Source: Eupeodes corollae (taxonomy: Eukaryota > Arthropoda > Insecta > Diptera > Syrphidae). From it: a stretch of 64,000 bases of DNA. Below are positions 1-10,489 of this stretch, piece after piece. The position numbers were made by a program, and so were the translations under genes. How positions within the stretch are numbered: position 1 is the stretch's first letter; every line of letters starts with the position of its first letter. The notes beneath the pieces are model-generated. The model had not been told where the DNA came from, did not search any database, and worked only from the letters and a program-made list of their open reading frames with translations. Location of the stretch: positions 64,436,991 to 64,500,990 of the forward strand of contig NC_079149.1 of NCBI RefSeq assembly GCF_945859685.1, given 5' to 3'.

Positions 1-2841
1 AGGTATAAGTGTACCTATACCAGAATAAACGTGCTCAAAAGCCTAAAGGGCAAAGAGACCTATTCTTCAACCCACAAAAGCGATATTCACCTTTGAAATA
101 AGAATCGTGAATGGATTAAGCAAACCCAAGGACCTGCACGTGCACCTTATACTCAGTGGGAAACTTTGCTTTGTGCACGTGTGCAGTATTTTACATCATA
201 ATTTTGACGCAAATGAGACATGTGCTGTGTGGTGTGTGCTGTCCTGTGCAAAAGCATACGGTGGCGGATATAGGTAGTATACGACGACGACGACAACAGG
301 ACTAAGACTTTTGCAGGAATTAATTTGACTTCTCTCAAATCGGATTCGGGTTGCAGAACTCTCTTTACCTTACCTACCTTTTAAACATCATATAGGGGTT
401 GTTCAACCACTCGTCTCTCTTTTCATGCACGAACGACCCATATTTTTCCTGATCTCAGAAGTATATGTATGCGTAAGCTAAGCTTTAAAAAACATTTGAA
501 CTCATCAACCATTGAAGAATATTTGACGGAAACTTTGTTTATTGAAAGAAAAAACATCTTTTACATAAATGCTTTATTTTGAACACATCCTATATACACA
601 AATGATGTAAATTATTATTTATGTAAACGCTTTCTGGCACTGGTGGTCAAGTCATCAGTATAAAAGACAATTGTCTTGTATCCTTCCGTAGCAATATGGG
701 AATAGTCTGTTTTGCCTTTTCGACTTGAATACGCAACACTTATCTATATTTTCTCCATGGAAGTTAATCCGCTTCCGCTTCCCTAATGTTTACGGACCAA
801 CAACTTAATCGCGAAACCAAGTGCGTTCATCAAATAAAATATAATCTATCCGGGGAATTCAACCCCCTTTTACATTCATCAAACAACTATACAACAACAA
901 AAAAACATATCGCCAGCATATCGTGTTGTATCGTCTGAGTCAAAAAACCTGGTAACTTCGCAAGGGGATACAATTTAGGTAGGTAGGCATGAAATCAGAA
1001 ACCAGGAACCATAAAGGAACAAGATTTCACAGGATTATCCCAATTAAATGGGTGCAATGAACGAAGGCTGACACCGGCATCCATCTGAGTACATTTCAAT
1101 TTGTAAGGGGTAAACATATGTATTTTAGTTTATTTTTTTTCTGCCCGGAACATAAAGCATAACGATAATTTGTACATTTTAGTTGGTAAAAATGTTTCCA
1201 GTGTCAATTGCTGCTATTATAGTCTAGAGATGAAGATTATATAGAGGGAAAACTCAGAACTCAAAAGTTACTGTATATTCAGTATAAGAGGGTGAGTCAG
1301 GTTACTGTGATATTGTATGATATTTGTTCATAATAAGATAACATTTTGTTTCAATTGGTAAAGCTTCTCGAACATAGGTTTTTGAAATAAGGTTAAAATC
1401 ATCTTACAATGAAGGAAATTGGCATTTAATAACATACAAATAAATTACCTGGTGTTTTTTTTAACTTAACTGGAATTTGTTATACCTACAATCTACTACG
1501 GATAAGTTTTTGACATTTATACTAGTCTCGAACGGTTCTTATGTGATTTCGTTCTCAAATGTTGGTACGATTGATGTTGCAATCGTATCTCGATGGCTGT
1601 GTTCGTTGAGTAGTTGTGCATTTGGAATCATGTGTTTTCCATTGGGGAAAAAATCAATCTGTTACTGTTGATATTATTTAGTTTTGTTAATGAAAATGGA
1701 TTAACTGGGCTTATTTAGCAAGAGAAAACAATAGAAAAGATAAATAAGTTTTGCTATGTTTCCACCAAAGTTTTATCTTAGATTAGATTAAATAAATCTT
1801 TTTGGTGTTTCCACCGCACAAGAAGATTTAAAAATGATTAACTTTGGCAGCACTTTCTAAAATGCAAATGGTGTTTCGATGTTTCTTATGAAGTGCATGT
1901 GAAATAATTTGATTTGTGTTAAAGAACTGAATAGTTCAGCACCATATAAGAATATGCTACTTACTCCATGTTCAATTTTGTATTGTTTTATTTGATTAAA
2001 ATAAAACTATATTTTTTGTACACAAACATGAAAATAAACAGACTATGATGCATTATCTGTAAGACCAACTTCTCCGATTCCGTTTGGGGATTCAAACTCA
2101 TTTTTACTCGATTCAGCTATATAAAGAATTGAGGCGAGCTTTAAGCTCGCTTCCAGAACACATGTTAATACAGTAGTCTACGAACAAACCCCATTCTTGA
2201 AGTTTTTATTTTAGGTCAAATTGTTTGGTTTAAACTTTGAAATTGACTATCACAGACGTGTGTTCTTGATTTTGAAAGTCAACTATCAAAAATCAGCTTA
2301 CACGATTTTACCCCTGGTCTGAATTTCGCTATTTTTTTTTGGAATTCTTTGATAAATTATTCTGGCAAATATTCAATTGTATCAACTTTCAAATATAAAA
2401 TCCGGACTACTGCGGACCGTTTTATTTTGTTGGTGATTTCTCACTGTACTATATATGGAATACCAAAAATACACGGCTTATATTAATAGTCAATATCCTG
2501 TATTAGTCTAGTAACTGTGTCATTTGAGTAGAAGGAGACCTTGCGTAAAATTCACTGTTTCTGATATTTTGGTTACTTGTTTATAATGTTGGCTTAATTA
2601 ATAATAAAATTTTCCAACTTCGGGCGATAATGTCCAAAAATCAGAACAACCGTAAAAATTAGGGTTTTTTCCGCTTAATGTTATTTTTTACCCTGAAGGA
2701 ATGTTTTTTTGGAAGACGATTTGAAGGGTGTTCAAACATTAAGTAAAATATTTTTTTCATAAAATAACGAAGATTATTATCAATTATTGATTAAACATCA
2801 AAAAGCCAATTGGAAACAATTCATCTACTCACCTATTTTTC
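1..2841. other. AT-rich non-coding stretch
   Basis: I see no gene or transposon coding here. There is a short GAC-repeat tract near 285-297 and a CACGTG-containing stretch near 136-180. Open frames in the interval are short and show no recognisable domain. It could hold regulatory sequence, but nothing in it proves that. Confidence 0.6.
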
Positions 2842-3870
2842 AGTCTATTAATCCGGAAAAATCAAAAGTCCTGGTTTTTAAGAATGGATCTGGCAGAACG
2901 GCGAGAGACGATTAATGGAAATATGGCGAAAAAACTCCAGACGTACATATAGCTATAAGTCTTATATTTATTAACAAACGGAGTTCACTTATGCAATTTA
3001 AAATTAGAAAAACATCTAAAAACGAAACTGAATAAGGCTAAATCGGCAATATGTGTAAATTGGAAAAGAATTTATAATAACAAGCAAGACTTAAAATATA
3101 GAGTGTTTAATGCTACTGCCCAAGCTACCCTGTTTTATGGTGCGCAGTTTTGGGGAGTATACAAGTATGAGCTAGTTGAAAGCCTATTACGCTTTTTCTT
3201 AAGGAAAATATTCTTTCTGCCAATAAATGCCCAAAAATATGTGTATTATTTGGAAACTGGTCTTCCGTCACTGTTTATTTCAACCCTTAAACTGAATGTT
3301 GACTGCATTGTGAGAGTTCTAAATATGGAGCAGCATTGGGTACCGAGAAAGTTAATGGAGTATTATGCGATTCAAACAAAAAAGCTGATTGTAAAAGATT
3401 GGAACTTGTAAGCTGTGTGGCTTGACTCTGAATTGGAGTACGAATGTGGTTCAATTGAAGAAGATGCTTTACCAAGTAATATCCCTCACTGATGAGAATC
3501 AACGGAAAGGCAATATTATTCAAAGTGCGTATTTAATCTCAAAGACAGAAACTATTTCACCAGCGAATATAACAATTCTATCATTAGATCCACACATAAG
3601 ATAAGAGGAGAACTGATCACACTAATCTTTAGGCCCCATCGTAACAAGGTTAACCCTCTGTAATCAGCATGAGAAAGAGGATGTTTTACATTTCGTAAGC
3701 GCTTATCCAATGCTGACGGGGATAAGGCGTGTTCACTTTGAAAAAAGCTTTCTGCAAGTTGAAGAGGTTATGAACTATCTGAATAGTGCGAACTGGATGC
3801 GCCTTTACGAATTACGAATTCTACAAAGAAGCGATAAAATACAGAGCCGGAATTATAGATGAACATTTTT
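2842..3870 (+). pseudogene. Non-LTR retrotransposon RT C-terminal remnant
   Basis: This is a decayed C-terminal half of a non-LTR retrotransposon polyprotein. Reading three frames in turn, it begins with NPEKSKVLVFKNGSG just after where the RT catalytic box would be. Next comes the thumb region with ATLFYGAQFWG and LLRFFLRKIFFLPIN (open at 3103-3411). It ends near 3660-3870 with a Cys-His-type tail (CNQHEKEDVLHFVSAYP, then LYELRILQR). Such tails are known in I, R1 and Jockey supergroup elements. The catalytic YADD part and everything upstream are missing, so this is 5'-truncated. Several stops and frame changes make it non-functional. The clade is unresolved. It resembles the relics at 26.6-27.4 kb and 51.1-52.6 kb more than the Jockey-like or LOA-like copies in this window. 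Confidence 0.75.
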
Positions 3871-4859
3871 GATTCAAACCAATAACAGGCATAAGAATCA
3901 GTTGACCGAATACATTTTTGTTTCTGATTTGACTAATCTAAAAGTCTTTTAATTTTTTTTTTAACTTTATTGAAAATCCTCTAAAATGTTCTTCTAATTT
4001 CGATTAAATTTATTGGAATTTAATAAAATTACGTGAAATATTTTGATTTAACTAATCTAAAAGTCCTAAACATTTGTTAAGACTAAACTAAAAGTTCCTA
4101 AAATTAAAAAATTGACCTCGATCGATAGAGTTTCGTTGCTAAAGAAGCTGGTAATTCTTCAACCAAAATTTGAGAACTTCATAGGTTTGTTAGACCTCTA
4201 ATAACACATTCCATGACTTTGTAAATTATTTCACTTCGGAATTCTAAAAAAATAAACATTTTCAAAGCCAACATTTTGTATTGTTAATTACCAGCTACCA
4301 CGAATTCCGATGATTTTCGCGTGCATGCAAATTTAAGACAAAATATATCCTTTTAAATTCTAGAGCATGACATTTTATACCTTGCAAATTCGAACTACAA
4401 AATCACTTAAGAAACTTTTTAACTTTAAACAAACTAGGTTTAATATTTCATATAAGTTTGTAAATTATTTTTTTTTAAATTACTCACGGCGTGGTGGTTT
4501 TCTTAAATCACTCGTTAAAAAAATAGTGTTTTTATCTAGATTTTATATAATGGCGTTATTTACAATCAATATCGGTAAAGTTACTGTTCTGTACATAATT
4601 AGTGACCCTAGTGCCACCCTACCGGAGACGTTTTTTTACAAAGAGGTAGAGTTTCTTTTTACTTTCTATAAAGTAGAATTTTAAAAAAGCTTTGATTGTT
4701 TTGTTGATTTCTTGATTTTTAAACATTTTTTTAAGAATGTTAAATACAAACATATGCAATATAGAAATTTGTGTAGATATTCGGTATAGAAACGTTTTCT
4801 TCTACCTAAAACGGAAGTAATAAACTTTAAATGCAAGGTTTTAACGACTGTTTCATAAA
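3871..4859. other. AT-rich stretch with short direct repeats
   Basis: No gene is recognised. The motif ACTAATCTAAAAGTC occurs at about 3930 and again near 4049, with a third degenerate version near 4085. A 105-codon open frame at 4367-4684 has low-complexity AT-rich codons and no recognisable domain, so I treat it as chance. Confidence 0.5.
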
Positions 4860-5037
4860 CTGGATCTCCTCATATTTGCAGGATAGTCTTTATAGTGTTA
4901 AATTTCGTAATGAGTGTTCAAGTTCATTTGTTGTGAATTCTAGTGTCCCCCAGGGTAGACACTTTGGTCCTATTCTATTTTTTTTTATTTATAAATGACT
5001 TGATTTCGATCATACAAAATTCTTCTGTCCTAATATG
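4860..5037 (+). pseudogene. RT palm fragment (left of Tc1 insertion)
   Basis: The translated fragment contains NWISSYLQDSLYSVKF followed by VNSSVPQGRHFGPILF, matching motif B of non-LTR reverse transcriptases (normally GVPQGS.LGPLLF). The reading frame runs up to the TA at 5038-5039, where the Tc1-like element begins. It is the upstream partner of the segment starting at 6682. The substitution of Ser-Val for Gly-Val and later stops show decay. Confidence 0.75.
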
Positions 5038-5039
5038 TA

Positions 5040-5285
5040 CAGAGGTAGTCAAAAGTATTTACACAACAAAATTTTTTAGTGCACATTCAATTGGAAAAGC
5101 TTTTTCTTATTGTTGTTGTTGTTGCAGTCCAACAAAATGCTATGTTGTTTTAAGCCTTTTGTATGCCTTAGTGACCAAAGTCTATTTGGTAAGGATAAAG
5201 GACAACAAAGCAAATGAAGTGATGATTAGCGGTAGTGAAAAGTATTTACACACATTTTAATTGCGTCAAAAGTATTAACACAATG
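5040..5285 (+). repeat. Tc1-like left terminal inverted repeat
   Basis: This arm matches the reverse complement of 6427-6679 along its length, with small indels (the left arm has a GTT-rich expansion near 5110-5125). It contains three AAAAGTATTxACACA motifs, at about 5050, 5240 and 5268. These probably bound transposase, by analogy with IR/DR elements. Confidence 0.85.
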
Positions 5286-5394
5286 CAAATTAGCATTTAT
5301 TTTTTCATTTAGTTTGAGTCAGAACAGTCTTTAAGTTATATTGCCTTCATAACAAACTAAATGTGCTTTAAAATTTAAAATTTTATAAATAAAA

Positions 5395-6342
5395 TGCTGA
5401 AAACAAAGGAATTATCCATTGCAACTCGATCGGAGATCGTTACCAAGTTTAAATGTGGGATTTCGGCTTTGGAGTTAAGTTAAAATTAATAAAATTTCAA
5501 GGAAAACTGTTTATAATTTAGTTAAAAAGAAGGAGACGAACAATTGCTTGGACAATTGAAAGAGAACTGGGAGGAAACCGGTGATGACTCAAAGAGAATG
5601 CAGAAAATTGATCGGTACAATCATACAAAATCCCACAGTAAGTCGCGTTAAGGTTGTAGCAGCATCGAATCTTATTGGGAAAAAGTCAGTGCTGCTACAC
5701 TGCGCCGGAGATTAAAAGAAGTTAACATAAACAAGTACGTTCTGCGCAAAGTGATCGATATTTCTGAAAACAACAAAGCGAAACGCCTCTCAATTGCCTT
5801 GGAGTACATACAAAAGCCTCCACAGGACAAATGAGGCTGAATTTCAATTCCAGGGCTCGTTTAGTATACACTTTATGCATTTACAACGTAAAAAGAAGAA
5901 AGATACAGTTCAGCTGCTAAACAGACGGTGATGTTTTAGGCATGTTTATCTTACTACGGTTTTGGAGATTTGGTACGAATTGAGGGCACTCTTAAGCAGT
6001 CTGGGTATACAACAATCTTAAATGACCATGACTTTGTATCCGGCAACAGGCTTTTTCCAACTATCGACTGGATTTTACAACACGACGATTCTCCTTGTCA
6101 TCAAGGAAGGTTACCTACAAGACATTTAAGTGCAGTAAATCAAGTTGTTCTTCTAAAAATGTTAAGGCTTTCGTCAAAAGTCAGAGGACAATTGATAAGA
6201 ACCGAAAACGCAATGACACAAGTGCTGAAATAACCGAAATTTGGTCCAAATTAACAGTTGAATTTTGCGCGCAATTTGGTTGGATCAATTCCAGCCAGAT
6301 AGCAGGCAGTTATTGATGCCAAAGGAGATGTAACCAATTATT
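5395..6342 (+). pseudogene. Tc1-like transposase relic
   Basis: A cut-and-paste transposase (DDE superfamily) is broken by frameshifts and stops. Recognisable blocks in order are the N-terminal helix-turn-helix start (ELSIATRSEIVTKFKCGIS near 5410), VSAATLRRRLKEVNINKYVLRK near 5690, a second catalytic Asp block (DWILQHDDSPCHQ near 6070, replacing the usual QQDNDPKH), and a C-terminal EIWSKL...QAVIDAKGDVTNY block ending at 6342. The first catalytic block (WSDE) is not visible, and the third SPDLNPIE block appears deleted. Loss of catalytic residues and multiple stops make it inactive. Confidence 0.8.
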
Positions 6343-6426
6343 AATTTCATATCTAAAAATAATTAGTTAAGCTAAACTTCAAAATTTAAGAATTATCATT
6401 AATCTGGAGCATAATAATCAATTTAA

Positions 6427-6679
6427 AGTTTTGTGTAAATACTTTTGACGCAATAAAAATGTGTGTAAATACTTTTGACTACCGCTAATCATCAGTTCAT
6501 TTGCTTTGTTTTCTGTCCAATGTACCGTTATCCTTACCAAATAGACTTCGGTCGCTAAGGCATATACAAGGCTTAAAAGAAAATAGCATTTTGTTGGACT
6601 GCAAAAACAACAAGAAAACACTTTTTCAATTGAATGTGCACAAAAAAGCTTGTTGTGTAAATACTTTTGACTACCTCTG
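6427..6679 (-). repeat. Tc1-like right terminal inverted repeat
   Basis: This is the reverse complement of the left arm at 5040-5285, with the same three AAAAGTATTTACACA motifs. The outer end abuts the TA at 6680-6681. Confidence 0.85.
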
Positions 6680-6681
6680 TA

Positions 6682-7372
6682 TATGCTGATGACATTCAAA
6701 TTTTTAAAAAAATTGAACTCTTTTTAAGTAGAATAGGTATATGCATTTTCTGACTTGGGTGTTGTCTTAGATCCTAAACTAATATGAACATATTAATTTC
6801 ATAGTTAAAAAAGCAAATAGAGTTATATATTTTATTAAGAGATTTGGTCGTGATTTTCGTGATCCATATGTTTTAAAATTCCTTTTTGTTTTCTATATGA
6901 GACCAGTCCTGGAATATACCTGTACAGTTGGTCACCTTAGTACTCCGTACGCGTCACAAGTTTCGAAGCCATTCAGAAAAGAATTTTGCGTTTTTGTCTA
7001 CGATCCCTTCCGTGGTTTCATGATATTCAAACATTACCGTTTTATTTACGAAGACTTTCTCCCATAAATCTTCCTTCTTTGACAAATCATAGGATGTACT
7101 TGCAGTTTTGTTTTATTGTTAGAATAATAAACGGACAAATTTCATCAGCATCAGTTCTTGGTAGTTTAAACTTTAGTTTCAGTCGTTCAAGTATAAGACT
7201 CTTAAAACCATTGAATACTAATTTAAGCAAATAAAACTATGGTGTACATAGCCCCTTAAGTCAATTAATTGAAATCTATAATAAATTTTACTCTTGTATT
7301 AATTCAACAAATGATAATATAAAAACTTTAAAATGTAAATTAATATTTTTCAACAGTCTAGTTTAAGTTTTT
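6682..7372 (+). pseudogene. RT catalytic box and C-terminal part (right of Tc1)
   Basis: The segment starts with TATGCTGATGAC, coding for YADD, the catalytic aspartate pair of reverse transcriptase. It is followed by VLDPKL, the FVFYMRPVLEYT thumb motif, and the C-terminal stretch FCLRSLPWFHDIQTLPFYL near 6990. It is decayed by frameshifts. It is the downstream partner of 4860-5037. Confidence 0.8.
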
Positions 7373-7435
7373 AGATTTTAAGTATATATATTAGTATTTA
7401 ACGAATTATAAATAAACGAGTATTTAATAATTGAT

Positions 7436-8444
7436 TTATAAATAAAAATGTATTGATTTCCTATATTTTCTATTGATCCCATGATAAAGACACTAAAAGC
7501 CCTAGGTTTATACATTTTTATAAATATGAAAGTTTCAAATCTTTAAAGGCTTGAAACTTCCGGATAATTTAGGTATAAGTATAGTTTTTATTCTTGAGTT
7601 CGTTAATGTCGCAAATGCAAACTACAAACGAAGAAGATGTAAATTTTTGTTTGCATGTTTCCCACGAACATCCTTTTTAATTTCCAAGACCCCACACACC
7701 AGATATTTAGATCACAAAACATCAGCCATATAGTTTGCTTACAAAACTAACTCTAGAATTATGTTTTCTCAGAAGTGACAGCATAACAGGAAAACTAATT
7801 CATTCCATGATTCGGTTTCGTGTCCCTGTATATGCGACTCCTAATAAGAATTTGAACTATTTCATTGATACATCCTGCTTAGCCGAATATTAAAGGCTAG
7901 CGATATTTTCGATATCCAATTAGCTACTGAATTTCAGAAGCTCTATTTCAAGAAAGGTGGGTCACCTCAAATCACAACAATCAATCGTGAGAAGAAACAG
8001 TCAGATTCAAACTACTGTTTGATGCGGTATAGGTATAGCATGCGAATAATATTATCTTAATTTTATATCATCGGAATGTTAGTCTACTGGATCTGAACTC
8101 ACCAAAAACGTTGGTCCAAATGGGCCCTTGGGTTTATACCAGCAATATATACAGAATATTCTTTTCAATCGGATATCGGAAAATTTATGATGATGATCAC
8201 GAAGGTAGGTATATAATCATATAGGTTCGATCGAAGCGGAGGAGTGGATAACTTAGACTTAACACCGTATAGGACTGTTGTAGTCGATATTGCTTGTTGG
8301 TCGGAAGGTTTTAATTCAGAAAATACCTATAACTATATGTTAGTGTAGAAAAATATCTAAATAAGGGCGTCTTTTTTTGTTTTTATGAATGCAGTGGAAA
8401 ACAAGTACAATTTTTATTATTTTACCAACAAAAACAAATTTAAA
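7436..8444. other. Non-coding stretch
   Basis: No gene or transposon is recognised. The sequence is AT-rich with no long frame above chance. It ends at the A that precedes the Helitron 5' terminus. Confidence 0.5.
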
Positions 8445-8689
8445 TCTATATATATAAAAATCAATGCCACTTTTCGTTGTAATGTTATAACTCAACAATG
8501 CCTTTACCGATTTGGCTTATTTTAGGCTTGAATTTTTCGTGGAAGTCCAGAGAAGGTTTGTACGTAGAGAAAATTAAAAAAAAATCTTGAAAAGGTCGAA
8601 AATCAACAACTTTCTATGCTCCCATATACAAATTATTTGTACTTATACTAAAAAAAATCCCAATTTGTTGATTTCCTTATAAATTTACA

Positions 8690-10078
8690 TACAACGAAGC
8701 TGTAATAATAGTTGAAGATATGTGTCTAACGATTGTAAATAAAGCATTAGCACAATTGGGTATGACCGCACCAAATCGTGAGATACACGATGTTTTTGAT
8801 CGTGAATTGCAACGTGAGCATAAGAGTTCAATTCTTATGATGAAACGTTTATTTGTACAATCGAATATAACCAAATTGAATATTCAACAAAAACATGTGT
8901 AAGACACAATCATGAAAGCCGTTTCCAATAATACAGGTAGATTATACTTTTTGGATGTACCTGGTGGTACAGGCAAAACGTTCGTTGTATAATTGATTTT
9001 CGCGACTATTCGATTGGAACCGAAAATTAAATTGGCACTTGCATCTTCGGGAATTCCTGCTACATTATTAGATGGTCGCGCCGCACACTCTGCATTAAAA
9101 TTGGCATTGAATGTACGATTGATTAAAACTCTAACTTGCAATATTTCGACAAATTCTGTTATGGAAAAAGTTCTGCGATTAACGTCAATTATTTTATAGG
9201 ATGAGTGCACAATGTCGAATTTAATCGAATTTAGTAACATTGCCTGTCATTCCTTGATCAACTTCTACTATGCGTAAGCACCTACATAATGATGCAACTG
9301 CTCATGAGTTATCAAAACAATTGTTAGAAATTGGTCAATGCAAATTACCAATCAACAGTACCAACGGATTGGTCACTTTACCGAACAATTTTTGTACAAT
9401 TGCGCTAGCTATAGATGAGTTTATTGAATGTGTTTTTCCGAATATTCTTCAGAATTACAGAAATCATGATTGCTTGAAAGAATGCACCATTTTAGCACCG
9501 AAAAACATTCATATCAATGCCATTAATTTTCAAATTCAAGCGAAACTGCCAGGTGTAGTCACCGCGTATAAATCAATTGACAGTGTTATGAATCAAGATG
9601 ATGGCAATGAATTATCCAATTGAATTTTTAAATTCATTGGAACCAGCTGGTATATCAACGCATTGCTTGAATCTTAAAATTGGTTCTTTGATTATATTAT
9701 CGCGAAATATTAATCCACCAAAACTGTGTAATGGCACCAGATTTGCAGTGAAAAAGTTATTGCCAAATTTGATTGAAGCTATAATTTTAAATGGTAAATA
9801 AAAAGGAGAAGTGTGTTTGATACCGAGTATCCCTATGATTCCAACTGATATGCATTTGAATTCAAAAGATTACAATATCCTATGCGTTTATCATTAGCGA
9901 TGTTCATAAATAAGGCCAAAGGGCAAACCTCACGTTTGTGGTGTCAATTTGGAAGAATCATGTTTTCCACATGGCCAACTTTATGATACCTGTTCCAGAT
10001 TGGGTACACCCAACTGTTTATTTATTTATGCTTAAAATGGAAAAACTAAAAATATTTTTTATCCAACTGTTTTAGACT
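8690..10078 (+). pseudogene. Helitron helicase (Pif1-like) relic
   Basis: This is the C-terminal helicase of a RepHel transposase, which unwinds DNA during rolling-circle transposition. Visible blocks in order: a lead-in with NKALAQLGMTAPNREI (about 8740), YFLDVPGGTGKTFVV with Walker A at about 8945-8990, LALASSGIPATLLDGRAAHSA (about 9030), the Walker B-like DECTM (about 9200), PNNFC and a VFPNI..NY..HD stretch (9380-9470), APKNIHINAINFQIQAKLPG (9500), NSLEPAGISTHCLNLKIG (9630), PKLCNGTRFAVKKL (9720), and a final GVNLEESCFPHGQLYDTCSR block (about 9940-10000). Stops and frame changes, for example at 8900, 8991 and 9199, disable it. Family recognition is strong because the blocks are collinear. 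Confidence 0.9.
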
Positions 10079-10259
10079 AACCCACCATAGTAAGAGTACC
10101 CAATTCTTTTTTTATTTTTTACTTTTTACTCTTTGCTGACAAATATAATATAAACAATATATCATTTGGGTCATTTAAACTTTTAAATAGCTAGCAATTT
10201 AAAATATTTTTTTGTTTAAATAAATTAATTTAATAATATTTTCTTATTACTATGCCTTA

Positions 10260-10289
10260 TGCGTAGCGAAGCACGTACCGAGCCGCTAG
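10260..10289 (+). repeat. Helitron 3' hairpin and CTAG end
   Basis: TGCGT at 10260-10264 pairs with ACGTA at 10273-10277 with one G-T pair. The CTAG terminus is at 10286-10289. The position, just inside the 3' end, is the usual one for the Helitron termination signal. Confidence 0.7.
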
Positions 10290-10489
10290 TAATAAATACA
10301 TTTTTAGAACATATAATATATGATTCGTCTTTTTTTATTCAAACATTTTATTGCTTCTTTAAGTTATAGACTCACGTTTCTTAAACAGAAGAACTAATAC
10401 GCGACATATAGGACAGGTTTTCTATCCATATATTATCCATTTAACATTCTGTTTCCTTCACACCTACTTACTTAGACACCTAATTGCAG

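Larger units (their letters stand above)
5040..6679 (+). mobile_element. Tc1-like DNA transposon with long inverted repeats
   Basis: A 1,640-bp element is flanked by TA (5038-5039 and 6680-6681), the target duplication of Tc1/mariner elements. The termini are CAGAGGTAGTCAAAAG and its reverse complement. The inverted repeats extend about 240-250 bp each, with small indels between arms. Within each arm a motif close to GTCAAAAGTATTTACACA recurs: at the tip, about 190 bp in, and about 220 bp in. This resembles the IR/DR arrangement of transposase-binding sites known in Bari-like and Sleeping Beauty-like elements. A decayed transposase lies between the arms. The insertion is in the RT gene at 4860-7435. 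Confidence 0.9.
4860..7435 (+). mobile_element. Jockey-like non-LTR retrotransposon, split by Tc1
   Basis: A 5'-truncated Jockey-like element lies on both sides of a DNA transposon. The left part (4860-5037) encodes the RT palm with the SVPQG motif and an FxxFIxDL-like stretch. The right part (from 6682) opens with YADDIQIF, the catalytic box. It continues with LGVVLDPKL, ANRVIYFIKRFGRDF, the MRPVLEYTC motif and a C-terminal SRSSIRLLK-type segment (6986-7234). Removing the insert restores continuity exactly at the YADD box, so this was one gene. It has many stops and frameshifts. The 3' end is AT-rich near 7400-7435 and has no clear poly-A. Family membership is inferred from the order of motifs. 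Confidence 0.8.
8445..10289 (+). mobile_element. Helitron remnant with both termini, no Rep domain
   Basis: A rolling-circle transposon relic of about 1,845 bp. The 5' end reads TCTATATATATAAAAATC (the canonical TC start) and follows an A. The 3' end is CTAG followed by T, matching Helitron CTRR ends inserted between A and T. Nine bases before CTAG is an imperfect hairpin (TGCGT / ACGTA, loop of 8). Only the helicase part of the RepHel protein is present. The Rep nuclease domain and the OTU or RPA regions of some Helitrons are absent, so it is internally deleted and non-autonomous. Confidence 0.88.

Noticed and set aside
4367..4684. 105-codon open frame
   Set aside because: AT-rich, low-complexity product with no domain and no supporting context; lengths like this arise by chance in this composition.
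8884..9240. 118-codon minus-strand frame
   Set aside because: It is the antisense of the Helitron helicase.
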